64,000 nucleotides of DNA from Pterobdella sp. o SKG-2022 (taxonomy: Eukaryota > Annelida > Clitellata > Hirudinida > Piscicolidae), in contig OZ038320.1 of assembly GCA_964035795.1 (NCBI GenBank), positions 11,072,118-11,136,117 of the forward strand, read 5' to 3'. Positions within the stretch are counted from its first letter, which is position 1; every line of letters begins with the position of its first letter. Below, in pieces: positions 35,064-49,400 of the stretch. The notes below the pieces were generated by a model. The model made no database searches. It saw only the letters and a list, made by a program, of their open reading frames with translations, and was not told the origin of the DNA. Both the position numbers and the translations under genes were made by a program.

Positions 35064-36615
35064 AAGCCAATTAAAACTGCCCACTTAATTATATAAATCT
35101 CATATCTACATATCTCTTAAATATTGTTTTAAAAAATTTTTATATATATTCAGACATTTCAAATTAATTTAATAAAAGGCAAATCATCATCATCGTTTCA
35201 CTTCATTTTTCTGATTTTCAAAATGGGTTTAATAAATAAAAGACAAAGGAGTTAGTTTTAATTGAAAGGTCAACATGTTTATTTGATTTTTTTACTTCCA
35301 CTTTAAGTTAAAACATCCATCATGCCTTTGACATCGTAAATTAATCATTTAATTATTTGTAATAAAACTTCGGATTTGTTATCCAAAAGGGTGGACTTAC
35401 ATTATCCAGAAAGTGAACTAATTTTTAAATCTTTTATTAAACCAACTATTGAATAAAGTCACTAAATTTTAACTCCTATATATATTGGACTTTCGTCTAA
35501 AAATAATCACAGTTTATGATAAAAACACAACGCCTTTACTTTTTTCTCAAAATCGTTTTTCTCAATTGTTTTGATTTTATCAATTCTTAAGTTCAGAAAG
35601 TACAAACCATTTATTAAAGTATTTAGGTGAGATGATGGAGGTCTGTCTTACCTTTGGTGCTTTTGAGTGATTCTTGAATTGTGGCTTTGGCTGGTGAATT
35701 ATTACGACATACGTGTCTTAGCATCCTTAAACGTTTTTATCTCACTTCCAAGTGATAAAAAAGTTTGATGGAATCGCACTTTTCATTTCTCAGTATATCA
35801 AGCCAATGCGCCTTTTTCAAGCTTCCTATTATTTTTCTTTAGAAGAAGTTTCTGATTTTTGAATTGGCCCAAGCCCTGCAAATAAAGAATATAAAAAGTA
35901 CATAGCATTCATATACTCATAGCTTGTTTGTTCTATTCAGGTTGCTTTTACATATGGGATTTTGCTTGTTCATAGCTAGATGTGCATTTCTTTTTTGATG
36001 TTCTCCTCTATTGTTTTTATATCTCGAATCAAACGATAAGCATTCTTCTAAAAAGTTCTAGTGTACTTTAATCAATTTTTTTGCGTAAATGTGATATTTT
36101 AATTTTTCAATAATTATTAGATCAAAATTATTGAGAATTATAGAAGATACAGAAGGTGATTTCAAATAACGTGCTCAACTCATTTTCACCAGTAGTTTTT
36201 AGGTTTTTTCTTTCGTTAAGAAGCATGTTTTAATTCAAACTATTTTTTATTGTATTCTTAAAAAGAAGTTTTTAGAGGTATGTTAAAATTTTCTTATTGC
36301 TCTACTATCACATTTTATTTTGCAATCTTTGTAGGAAAAAAAATTGTTTTGTCAAATTTTTATCTAGCACCATTTGTGCTTGCTAATCTACTTTGTTATA
36401 ATGGCCATTAGTGATTTTACCACTTAATTATACATAAAAAAAAAAAAATAAATTTTTAACCATAAAGACATTTGCTCAGTAACTTAAAATTTGAAAAAAT
36501 TGTGAAGTTGAAACTTTATTATAATTAAACTTCATAATTATTTCACAAACGTGTTAATTAAAATTTTGTTTTATAATGGAATGAACTTTTAAATTAAAAT
36601 AAATCCATATTCGCT
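35064..36615. other. Intergenic region between TRIP11 and VPS8
   Basis: 1.55 kb of AT-rich DNA with the TRIP11 3' UTR and the VPS8 promoter. I see no coding exon or repeat that I can name. Confidence 0.55.
35171..35176 (+). terminator. Polyadenylation signal of TRIP11
   Basis: AATAAA 108 nt after the TRIP11 stop; a second AATAAA-rich stretch follows at about 35230-35240. Confidence 0.45.
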
Positions 36616-39600
36616 ATGACTTCCAAGTCAAGCGATTTTGATTTTTCTACAACCACACAAGATAATATTACCAAAGAAGATGAAAAGATGAATGAAAAAC
36701 TTGCGTCTTTGAGTTTTGACCAGATAGATATTGACGATAGCGAATTCAGTATCCCACCCCTGGAAAATCCACCCACTCTTGAAAGTATTTTAAATGCTCC
36801 GGATTATGACGATGAAGAATTTCGAGATTTAACTGACCAGTTTAAAGTTTGTTTTCATTTTTTTTTTCAGATTCCGTATCTACTGAATTTAAAAAAATTT
36901 TGTTTGTTATTTATATTTTTCAGAATGATCCTTTAGATTCTTCATCTCTTTCCAGTCAAGATAGTTTTGCGCCATATAAATCTAAAGTGCCATTAAATTT
37001 ATTGCATCAAAAACAACAAATAGAATCCAAGTCAATCCATGGAAGTATTTTTCGACATGTTTTATTGAAGTCAATTTCATCCCAAATTTTATCAGCTTCA
37101 AACAAATTGGATGCTGGTCAACCAACATGTTTAACAGTATCAACCTTGATTGCAGTAGGAATGTCTAGAGGTTTAGTCCTTGTATTTGACAACAATCAAG
37201 TACTCAAATGGTGTCTTGGAAGTACAGCAGTTGGAGCTCAATATGGAGCAGTTTCTGCACTCAGTTTCAACATTGATTATAGTCGTCTGTTAGTTGGGTT
37301 TGCTAGAGGACAAATCACAATGTGGAACTTGCATAATGGAAAAATTTTGAGAACTGTTACAGATGCTCACCCTCCAGGCATGGCAATCTTGCATGTTCGA
37401 TTTACAGATGATCGTACAATGGCAGTTTCTAGTGACAGTGGGGGATCAGTTTTTCAATTGGATTTTAAAAGAACACTTGGAGTACGTACATGTGAATCAC
37501 ATTGTCTGTTTTCAGGCAGTAAAGGTGAAGCCTGTGTGATTGAACCTTTGATTTCCAACCAAAATATAGGAGAACATCCTATGAAAGATGTCATTCTTGT
37601 TGCAATTGGAACCCTTTCAAAGATGCTTCTTGTTGTTTTGAAGCCACAATTGAGGTTACATTATGTCCATTCATTCTTGGGAGACCCTTCTACACTGCCC
37701 CTTCTTGCTTGGCAGTATGTCATCATACAAATGAGCAATGATCGTGTCATTGACCCTGTATTAGCTTTTGCTAGAGGAAATCAAATCAACTTCGCACAGG
37801 TTCATATATCTAATAATATTTCCTTGGTAAAAAATTTATAATTTTTAAAAATAATTAAAAATTTTGATCAAAATTATTTTGGGTTTTGGTTTTTCAAATT
37901 TTTATAAAATGCTTCTAAATACTCATAGGTAATTGGAAGAGGACCAGATAAAATCAGAATAGAAATGTTGCAACAGTTTTCAGTGGCATACAAGTTGTTA
38001 GCAATCACATGGATCAACTCTAGGACTATGGTTTTTATTGAGTCTTCTGAGAGAGCTCATTTGATTGATGTAAGAACTGAAGAAGAGCTACAGGTAATAT
38101 TAATACATCTTTGAATTAAAAATTATCACATTTACATCACTGTAACTTTTCGTTGCTTTGAAATATCTTGGTGTTTTAGAAATTTTCTTCTCTATCCCAT
38201 TTTGACTCCGTTTTTTTTGAATTCTGCAATTTTTAAAGGACCATTTCATAAGTATTAAGAATTTGGCTTAATGGCTTTGACCATGTTTTTGGGTATTGGT
38301 GTTGTTGAATCAACAGAGCCTTTCCCTCAAAAGGGTCAAGTAAAAAATTCTGATTAAGGCGTTTTTTGTGTTAATGAAGACGATGATGAAATAAGAAGAT
38401 TTTTTTGGAGTATAATGATCATTTAAAAACAAGATTTCTGAGAAATTTTTTGAGACTTTCATCATTATTTACATTTAGCATCTATTTCTATTGTTTGGAC
38501 AGACAACAAAAATAAAATAATTACATTTTCAAAACAGGTTTTAGATTTAACTTATGTTAAACTGGCATATGGCACAAGTTTTTACAAGTCATTAGAGAAT
38601 GGAGGTAATGTGAGTGAGGCGATGTCATATGCAGGTAGCAAGGCCTGTTACAACTCCATAGCCACTTACAACCACCAACTCTTGCTGCTTGGGATGGAAG
38701 GAGTGCATGTTATAACGTTGAGATCATGGAATGAAAGGATCAATTCCTTACTAAAAGAGCACCAATATCGACAAGCATTACAACTTGGCTTGAGTTTTTA
38801 TCAAGGTAAAGGAAAAGGATTAGTTGGTTTGAGCTGGAATGAAGAAAAACGAAAAAAAGTAATTGGCATAGTTAAATCTATCTTATATTCAGTTAAATAT
38901 ACATATAAATTATCCTACCAACTACTCTTGATGGAATCAGGCAGTGAACGAGGTGATGGTAAAGTCTATGACTCAGTACATAGATGTCTTCATGATGTCA
39001 TACAACTTAACACCTAGTAATGGGTTGTCCAGCAGCTTGGAGGAAGGAGAAGAAGTCAAATGCCAATTACAAGTCATACAAACTTGTATCACTTTCTGCC
39101 TTTTGACTGATAATTCAGATCTACTTTTCAATTTTCTTTATGATAGGTATCTTATTGATGATTTTTTTAACATAAATTTTGATTATTTAAATTTTCATGT
39201 GTGAAGTTTAAAATATATTTTATTTCTAAATCAATTATACATTGAAGGTTTTCACAAAATGAGATTACGAAAAGCTTGTTTTTGGAGAGCTTAGAGTCAT
39301 TTATACTTGAAGATAAATTGAAAAGTATTAGCCCAGTAGTGATGAAGGATTTAGTTGAGCATTACGAAACAAATCAATTGATAGATAAACTACAGAATTG
39401 CATTCTACATATTGATATAGCGTTTCTGGATTTCCATCAGGTTTGCTCATCTTTTATTTAATTAAAAGTATTTTCTTGTTTATTATTTTAAATATTTTTG
39501 TATAATTCCTAAAAAAGTTTTAATAAATTAAAAGTTAATTCAATCTAATTTCTTAATAAAAAAGATTTAATATATAATTTATGGAATTAACGTGTTGTAT

Positions 39601-42532
39601 ACCTCTCAAGATTGTTTCAATCTGTTGGAAGCATCGGCTGTATGAGGCACTTTTCTACATCTACAACAAAGGAATGAACGATTATACTACGCCCCTCCAA
39701 CAACTCATAAAAAAACTCAGTAACTTACAGCAAGAGAACAACGGAAATAAAGATCAGCTAGGATACAAACTTCTTCTTTATATCAACTGTTGTCTTACTG
39801 GTAAAGCTTTTCCCTATGGAAAATTGCCTTCAGGTTGTTCTTGTTGTTTTAACATTAAAAAACCTTGCTCAATTAACTGTAAATGATATTTTAAAAATTA
39901 TTAAAGTTGTTTTATATGCTAATTATATTTTGGTTTCAAGGATTTTTTATACTTACTTTTTATTCTATAAGAATTGGCTGACCAAGTGAGAGAACAGGTT
40001 CTTCTCTGTATCACCAGTTTTAACCTACCATCATCACCATCTACTATGCAACCAACCCCTTCTCTATCCTCCCCCTCTTCATCATCACCATATCCTTTCT
40101 TGAGAACACTCATTAAGTAAGTGTTATGTTAAGTTACTTTAAAATAGCCTCTGCTTTTAAAAACATATTATTTCATGTATACAATGACTTCTATTATTTT
40201 TTTAGTTGAAACTATGATTCAATTTTTCAGATTCGACACACGAGAGTTCTTCAATGTTTTTTCAATAGCGTTTGAAGAAGAAAACTTTAGTATGAAATCT
40301 AAGCAACGTTTGATAGATATCCTGCTATTGCTGATGCTTGAGAATTCATGCTTCAATCCAACTCAGGTTTTCTTTCATGATTTAAGTTTTTCAATGAATA
40401 AATTCTATAATTAAAAAATTATATATGGGTTATAATTCACTATGCATTAGACCATTTTTAATTAAAGGCGTTCAAAATGACTTTTTCAGATAGGAGTCTT
40501 GTTTTTGTTTCTTGCAAGGCAAATGTCCAAGAGCAGTCTTGAAGTGAAAGCTTCGTTGTTTGAGCAAGTGCTGGAATCATTATGTTCTTCAGACCAAGAC
40601 TCTCGCCATGAAGAACGACAACAAATATTTATTGAGTTATTAAAAGAAGGTGTTTTGGAGAGGTTCCATTCTGGGGATAGGGAAGATTTAAGATTAGTAT
40701 CAATGGCGGAGGCAGCAGAGTTTTACAGAGTGGTTGAAATGCTTCACCTTAAGAACTGTAGATACCATCAAGTACTTCCTTGTTATTGGAAGGATAATGG
40801 TAGACAGAATCAAGTGTTCAAGTATTTACAAAAAGTCATGAGCGATTCTTCTATAGCAACATCTGAAAAGAATCAACTGCGTAAAAGTGTGCTAGACAAT
40901 ATACATCACCTAGTGGCTATTGATTCATTCCAAACAGCTAGGATTGTCATCGGAGGAGCGTGTGAAGGGGGAGTTTTGAAAGTCATTGAAAAACTCAATA
41001 TAAATCCCGAGATTCTTCTCAAATTTTTCAAAGTAACTTGTTTTCTTTGTTAATTTTGTTGACTTTCTCTGTCAAACTTATAGTAAAGACATAAATATAT
41101 ATATTAAATATTGAACTTATTTAATAATCACTAGGGTTTGTTCGACTACACAAGTTCTATGTCGGAAGGTTTGTTTTTGCCACGGAGATCCTCTATCACA
41201 GGAGATATTGTTACTTTCAAACCTGAATCAATGTATTATGAGAAGTACATGGATTTGGTCTGTAAGTTCAACCACCCACAGAGTCAAATTCTAGACTTCC
41301 TTAAACAGCATTTAGGTTTCTATATACCCGAAGCAATGTTAAGTATTGTTTGTAGTTACAAACTGAAAGAGGTAATGTGCTATTTGTATGAAGTCTCAGG
41401 TAACGTGGAGGCGGCATTTGATATTCTGATGGAGTTTTTAATCGAGGGAATGGAGAAAGAGGTGGAAGAAGAGGTTTATAGAAACATACAGGCAGTTTTG
41501 AAGTTCCTAACACAACAGAATAATATTCTCAATACTGAGTTAACGAATATTTTTTGGTTTAAAATTCTCGACGTAATCTTAGACAAACAGGTTGGAATTA
41601 ATAAAAATCAAAAAACTCCATCCTTAAGTTCATCTGAGATAGGTGATAATAAAGAATGTACAATAGAAGATGGGTTTTCGAATAGTAATGATAAAGGATT
41701 GAGAATCGATTTTCTCAAACGAATGACATCTGTAGTTATGACCTCAGCAATGCGTCATTTGAGTTTGAGTAGTATCTTGGAGAGGATCATTTCAAATCCT
41801 GCTTATGCCAAAGGTCATTTTGGGGAGCTGAAGGGTTTGTTAATGAACATGATGGATACATGCAACTATGAAAAAGTGCTGATGGTTGCTAGTAGAGATT
41901 CAGCTTGTAAAGATTTGCACGATGCTAGTCTTAAGTTAATCAAACTTTCTCGTAAAGGAAAGTTTTTTAAATCCACTCTTCACTGTTCTCTATGTTTTGA
42001 GCCTCTCTTCAAAATATGTAGCTTTTCATCAGATTTGACTAATATTGCAGATAAACCCGGTCCTAATATTGGCTCTATATTTTTATTCCCATGTCATCAC
42101 CAGTACCATTTCTCTTGTCTCGTAAAACTTTCTCTCAAAAAAGAATCTTTAAAAGATAATAAAACTTTGGTAGATAATTGCTATCTTTGCTTTATGAAAA
42201 ATAGATCCAAAAGTAGCAAAGTAAAAAATGAAAAGCTTGATCAAGTAGAAATAGATAAGATCTTATCGGAACACGTCTTGGCCACAACTTCATCATCTGA
42301 AACTGTTTCTTCATTCTCTCTTTCCCCTTCTCAATATGTCTCTTACAAAAAATTGCGTGAAGCTCAAAACAGTCAGTCATTAATGCATATTCTCACCGAG
42401 CTCAAGTCTACTCCTCCTTTATCATCATCTCCATTCAAGAAAAATACTTATAATCAAAATTCGAAAAGTTTTTACTCAGTAGCCCTTAATCAAAATCTAG
42501 CTCCTCCTACCCCTTATCTGCTAAATCAATGA
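36616..42532 (+). CDS. VPS8: VPS8, CORVET complex subunit
   Basis: Rab5-binding subunit of the CORVET tethering complex on early endosomes. Eleven exons join in frame to 1498 codons: 36616-36846, 36924-37826, 37929-38093, 38538-38891, 38941-39146, 39248-39440, 39611-39833, 39972-40116, 40231-40366, 40490-41032, 41135-42532. Residues 1-77 are acidic. The N-terminal WD40-like propeller (about residues 78-440) includes IAVGMSRGLVLVFD and LLVGFARGQITMWNLHNGKI. The solenoid carries typical VPS8 blocks such as VVMKDLVEHY, HRLYEALFYIYNKGMND, FDTREFFNVFSIAFEE and SRHEERQQIFIELLKEG. A C-terminal RING-H2 begins at Cys1317 (CSLCFEPL) and continues with PCHHQYHFSCL and CYLC. Its length is close to human VPS8 (about 1430). 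Intron 4 (38892-38940) is only 49 nt; reading through it would shift the frame. Poly(A) signal candidate at 42913-42918. Confidence 0.96.
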
Positions 42533-43426
42533 CCAGGCCATGTTTTTTTGTGATTTATTAAACTCCTCACACTTATAATTCCGAACTGATTTGATGCATT
42601 TGTACATATAAAATATTATTTATTGAACAGTTTTCAACCTTACCTCTATGCGTGTTTAGTCTATAGTTGAAATTACTTTTCTGCCAAGCTTTGATTTCGC
42701 AAACATCTTTTTTATTCCTCTCAAATGCACTCTATTGATATTTTTTACTGTCTTTCATTTAATTTTTTTTTTGTTTAAGTTTGTTAATCAAGAGTGTAGG
42801 TTATTTATTTCTAAGACATATATTTTCAATAATGATGGAACATGTGCAAATAATGACCGAGTTCAAAGCGGCAAGACTATACTCCTAAACGTCACGATAA
42901 AATTTCAAATACAATAAATATTTAAACGATGATTTAGTTTTGAAATTTAAAGCTCATTTATGAATTTTTCTGCTTCAAAAGAGGCATAATAAAAATTATA
43001 ATTTGATCTTACAAAAACTTTGTTATTTTTATACAGTTATTTCATACGTGTTAACCAAAATCCACAAAAAAGTTATTTAAAAATTCTTTTCCATAATTAT
43101 TAAGCGATCTTCAAAAATTTATTTTCAAACTTAATTTTTCTGGATTTAATTTACATTACATAACATAATACTAATCTAATTCAACAACAAAATTAAACTG
43201 CTTTATGTACATTAGAGCAAAATTAACATTTTAAAACTCAATTTTGAATTTCAACTTGAAATGTTTTTGTCCACTCTAACAAATAAAAAAAACTAAGTTA
43301 TTGCACATACTAGTAAACGCGACAAAAAAATTTTACAATCTTGACTAAATTTCATTATGGTCAAAAATATAACATATAGAGTTAACACCTTTGATCCCTC
43401 GAAGGCTAAACCTCCTCTTCTCGTTC
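42533..43426. other. Convergent 3' region of VPS8 and NR2E3
   Basis: 894 bp between two convergent stop codons, holding both 3' UTRs. AATAAA at 42913-42918 could end VPS8. Nothing else is recognised. Confidence 0.55.
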
Positions 43427-46400
43427 TCAACTTCTAAACATATCACATAGCATCTTTTCCATTGACATATTGCTGATAGATCTGCACCAAGTATATTTTT
43501 ATAATTTTGACTTAATAGTTAAATAATATAAAAAAAATGGTCTGTTTAAGTTTGTACATTTTAAAGACAAAAATTTAAATTTATATTTAATATAAACCTC
43601 TTGAAGAACAGATTTTCGACTCTCTCACAAGGTACCAGCCTGAGAAGAGGCAGAAGAAGTAGCAGTCTACCAAATCTTTTGGCGAACGAGATATTTGATG
43701 AATAAGATTTATAAAATATTGAAAAAATTATGCTATTGTTTGTTCAAAAACAAGCTGAACTGAGACTGAGTCTATTTTAAATAAATTCTTGCATATTCAA
43801 GCTTTTATGCTTAAAGATCAAAAATCTTTAAAATTTTGAAAAAAAAATTAATAGCTATTGACTATGAATTCAAAAAATTGTATCGTTCAAGTCATTTAAT
43901 GTATATCTATGTATATAGTGGTTTGAAATGGCGAGCACCTGACGGGCTGTGAGGGGTACTGCACTCTGGTGTGTTGACCCAGCATCATTTGTGCCTGGTC
44001 TTGTAGGCTCTCAACTTGCCGAGGGTCCTTCAAGCCTCGTGTTTCTGCGATGAAAAGATTGTTGTTTACGGCTTGTGTAATTATTTTTAATGATTTCTAG
44101 TGTGAGCTGATAAGATCATACTTATTCAAAATTGTAGTAGTCATTGGTATGTAGGTATTTAACTGTATATATTTTTTAACTATGAAAGTGAATAGATCAA
44201 AAAAAAAGCAATGTATTTTTTTATAAGAATTTTTCGATAATATTTATTATTTGTAGAAATATCATACCAAATATAATTCATACAATTACGAAAATGCTTG
44301 AATAGTTCATTTAAAAACTGACCTGGCTTGAAGAGCACAATGGCTTTGTGGCATGCAAACTCAGGAGGGTCCACTTGTAACGACCTAAACCTATTATAAG
44401 TTTGTGGCGAAAAAATGCTTTTACTTTATTGTATTATTTATTTTTTTGAAAAACGCTTGAATTTTAAATTTCATAAACTAAACTATTGATTAAAAGGGAA
44501 AATTGAAAATATTTGTATGCTAAAAAACAAAAGGGTGCAAGTTGAAACCTCGCAGTCAACTCCTGCAGTAGTCTCATGTCTGCCTGGGCTTGTATGTGTG
44601 ACTTGGGTGTGAGGTGGGCATTTGGAGAAAGGTGTGAAAGATCGGGAAGTGAAAAGAGTGGCGATGATTCTAAGGGTACACTCCACTGAATGGCGCACAA
44701 CAAAAACAACTCAGCCCAACTCTCTTCCAACAAAATCACCTATAAAATTAATTCAGATTATGATGAATAGAATTCATATTGAATATTATTATTTGATTGG
44801 GAGAGACAAGTTTTCAGATGTGGCAACGTATTTTTTTCGATATAACTCAAGAAACTCTTTAATGATTGAGTTTTTAGCATAATCAAATTTTCAAATGTCC
44901 AATGATTTTTGATGAAACTCATTTTTACAACTATCCACATGCGAAAAAAAACCTATGTCACGCACATCGCTTATTCTGGGCATGCGCATTACGTAACCGC
45001 TTTGACCTTTGGACCTCGATGACCTTGCACGTGACCTATGTACAACTAATTCAAGTCCATTTGCAAATAAATGGACATTTACTTTTTCATATTTTTGCCC
45101 TCAATACATCATGTTTTTGTATGCCACTCATGATACGTCTCAAAATCTTACAAACATTCGTAATATTTAAATAATATTTTAAAGGGTAAATTATGGGTTT
45201 TTATTGTGGTTTAAAAAAAACTTAAAAATAATACAATAAGGAGAGTAACAATATAAAATAAAGCTGGAGCTAATACGGTCACGTTTGGAAATGCGTAAAA
45301 CGTGAGAGATTCCCACCTTAAGACCGCCAAGTAATGTCTTTGAGAAATGTGAGCACAGAACATAGCTTTTCATCAAACTCAAAACTTTATTCTCAATCAA
45401 TTATTCAACTGTTCTCAGTCAATTTTACTTTTCTAATCTATCTTGCAACTTCAATAATTATCCTAATATATAATTTTTTTGAGTTACAAAAAATTTTAAC
45501 GGAATAATTTTTTCGCACTTCACTAATAAGAGTTACCTGATTAGTTATCTGTTGATGATAGAGAATATATCGAAAAACTTCGTCAAAACAAAAAATTAAA
45601 ATATTGTCGTGTTTTTATGATTCACTTACAAGAAAGTTATTGTTGTAGTGAAAGAATCTGATATAAAGAATCTCAGCTGAGTGATAATCATTGAAGGTCT
45701 CTCACTGATAAAAAATGACTTTTAAAATAACATTTTTAGCTTGTCCATTTTTCACAAAGCCCGCTATCTTGCATCTTTCAAAAAGTGTCATCTGCCAGAT
45801 TAACAGGGATATGAAAGCGATGATTAAGTGGACTATAGTGTTATGATGGTAAATTAGTGCGGCTGGACTGCAATGCTGTCGTAACCACAATTGCTGTCTT
45901 CAAGTTTTCAGTCGAAAAAACGATGCGGCTTTTTGGAAAAGTTTCATCGAACAAAATGATTTCCATTTTTTGATAAAATAATTGCTTAAGAAGCTACTTT
46001 TCCTATAATTTTTATTCATTTTTATCATAATTATCTTAGTTTTAATGTTAAGTGTTAATTATCAAAAATACATAATCGATTTAATTGAATAATTCCACGA
46101 AAAAAATTAACTTTCATAGAATTTAATTATATTTTTTGCATAGTTGTTCGAGTTTTTCGATTTGTCCTTCTTCCACTTTTGTCTTTCCTTTCCCCTGAGA
46201 TGCCTTTCTCCATGCCGCTTGCCCTTAACGCTCCGATGGACTGCTATACGCAAATAAATCCTCTTGTTGCTTTTTATGCAGAAGTTTTTGTTCTTTCGAT
46301 GTTTTTGGTTTTATTATATATTGAAAAATTTTAATCTGAATATTTAACATGGTTTTATCATTTATTGTCTGTAATTTATAATCTGTAAGTAATTTTTTTG

Positions 46401-49400
46401 TAGAGGATGAGCTTTAAGTTTGTACAAATTGTTTTTGAACAACATCAATAAGCTATTTTGGGAAGTTTTGAACCGTGTTGAAACTTGAGAATTCACATAA
46501 CAATATAAACGTTATGAAACTACATTTTTTAGATCATCTGCCAATTAGTGAATGATAATTTTTTTAAATGCTTCAACAGCTTTGGAAAACTTTCGTAAAA
46601 TTTTTGAATTTATATTTTTTCGGAGAGGTAATTAAACTCATAAAGTTATTCCTTATCACGACTTATAAAATTTTGAATTGAACTTTTTTTTACAAGATAT
46701 TCTCTTTCTTAATAATTTAGCATTTAACGACTATTTGGTATTTATATTTTTCAAAAATATCCAACATCCAAAAAAATATAAATAAAACTTATTTTATAAA
46801 TTTTCACCATACTTTGATTAATTTCTAAATTATAATACATTCATTAATTTTACTGTAGGACTGAAAACACAATAAAATTAATGTCTCAAACCTGGTCTCT
46901 GAATGGCAGGTTGGCAAACGAGGGGAGGCTCTTGGACCACTTGACCGCCATGAAGAGCAGGCGAGCTGAACACTCATATATGCTTTCATGACCAAAGGAA
47001 TACAAATTGAGACCTTCAGGGTACACCACGATGGCTGAAGACGAAGGTGATTGTTGTTGCTTGTTGTTTTCTTGCTGCTCCCCTACGCTTGTCACGTCCA
47101 CATCTTCATCTGTTCATGAAATTGCTTACTTTGAATGCTTCTCGAGAATTGAAAAAAAATCTTAAGTCTCAAAATGTGTAAAATACAGAATGAACTGACC
47201 AGTCTGGTTGTTCTCAACTTTTGTGGTGTTGTTCTCTTGGGAAGGCAAGTTCTGCAGTTGGTTTGAGTTAGGAGTATTATGAAGATGGGAGTGATTCAAA
47301 AAGCGTTGGTGATAATGGTGGTGGTGGTGGCTGGCTTTGTTGGGGGCGAAAGCAGGGTGAGTGGCAGAAACAGTGGCATGTAGTACTGAGCCAGGATTGG
47401 GTCCAGGGTGTTGCAGCTCTGCATCTAGCTGGTCTTGCCGCACTTGGGCACTGTTTCTTGGCTGCCTCTCGTTTTGCACCGCTAAGATAGCATGGATTTT
47501 AATACTTAAAACATGCTTGACGAGTAAATTTGAATTTTTAATAGCTCATCTTATCATAATCATTATTAAAAATGTTTGTACTAAAGTGTTAAATTTGAAA
47601 ATTTCATCTATCAACATTAGTTAGAGAATATTATGCTTTTATGGTGTTTGATGAAAAGTTTTCGACCAAATGTCTTATGGATCTAGGTAAAAGCAAGCCG
47701 ACCGTACCAATTACATAACTTTCATGTTTCATAACCAAATAAGAATATTTTTAGGTAACTTTACATTAATCTAATAAAAAACATAAACTTTGCTATCATT
47801 TCAACAAAGTTCAAATTAAATTGGAGACTCTCAAAATTTTTCGATGAGTTTTGTAATTATAATTTATTATATAATCCTCTACAATGACTTAAGGATTATA
47901 ATGCATAGTCTTTCAGTCACATATATTTAATGAAAGGGATGACAACAAGTAAATTTTTAATTGAGTTATATAAAAAATCAAACAGAAATTTTTGAGTTCA
48001 TCAAGACAACTTATCTCCTTGATTATTTAATATCAATTAACAATTTTTTCTCATAATTAATAAGAAAATTTTCAAATTTATTGGAAATTCGGTACTAAAA
48101 ACTGTTTTTCTACGTTTAATAACCAAATTAGACAGGATTATTTTGAAATTTTATATTAAGCAAAAATTAAATTTTAAGGATAAATCATTATAAACTTCAA
48201 AGTTTATATTATCAATTAAACATCACAAATAATTGGACGGTAAACTCCAAATCAACTCCATGTAAGTCACGTTTGAATGAATGCTTTGAAAGGACTTATA
48301 CTTTTGCGTAACTTCAGCGTACACATTGCGTAATATCCTCAGTAAATTGATTTGAATCTATAGTTACATTCAAATAAAACTACCATGAATACTTGTGGAA
48401 GTAATTTTATTGACAGCAAAATAACCGTGGTAATTGTAATGGTAACAACCTAAAAATACATGACTTTAGTGAGTTTTAATAAAACAAAGAGCAAACAAGT
48501 GGAATAAAGTAATGTCTTAGTGAAATGATGGAAGTCTTAAGAAGAGATTGGCAGAAGCAGGTTCAAAGGTTGCATCAAGGATTAGTTGGTACTTGGTATG
48601 TTTGCTTTACTTTCTTACACCAAATGTCTGCGTGCAAAGGTCAATCATGATGTTTTTTGTTGTTTCCATTCAGTTTTTATAGCTCTTATAGATATATTTA
48701 TTCAGTATCTTAAGATGGTTACAAATACTTCAGTAAAAAGGTCTTTGTACAAATGTTTTTTCCAATCAAAAAGTAATCTTTTTTTCATTGTTAGTAGTGA
48801 ACTTCAGTTTAATTAAATTGAAAACTCGTTCGAAAGAAAATGTAGAGTTTCTATTGAAAAACTTTTTAGCATCAAATAAGTTGAAAAAACTAGATAAAAG
48901 TAAATTTTGATTCACCAAATTAATTATTTCAACATTGAAAATCTTAAAAAATTTAAATGAAATTATCAAAAAAATTTTAATAGGAACATCAGAATTTACT
49001 GAAAAAATAAAATTAAAAAAGTGTAAAGATTGGATTAAAATGTGCACGGTGAGAGTGATGGCACAATGACTTGCAAACGTTGTGGCTTGGTGTGAAATTG
49101 TTCCATCTCATAGAATGCTGGAAACATTCAGAACTATGTCCATTTTCTGAGACTAACATTTCAAAGTTTTGGCAGTTCACTAAACAATACCTTTCAATAA
49201 CGTTCTATATGGCTTATATAGAAAAAAATGTAAGAAATAATTAAAAAAAAAATTATATTAATTTGGGATTAATGAAAGAGTTGAAAGGGAAAGTTGAGTG
49301 TCAACAGGAATGGTTGCTAATCACGATGCACGAGGCGGCACTCACTGCTTATGACAAGCTATTTACCACATCATTTACATTTCTAATATTAGTACAGCCG

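Noticed and set aside
47361..47624. Plus-strand Cys-rich open frame
   Set aside because: It is antisense to the His/Asn/Gln-rich hinge exon of NR2E3.
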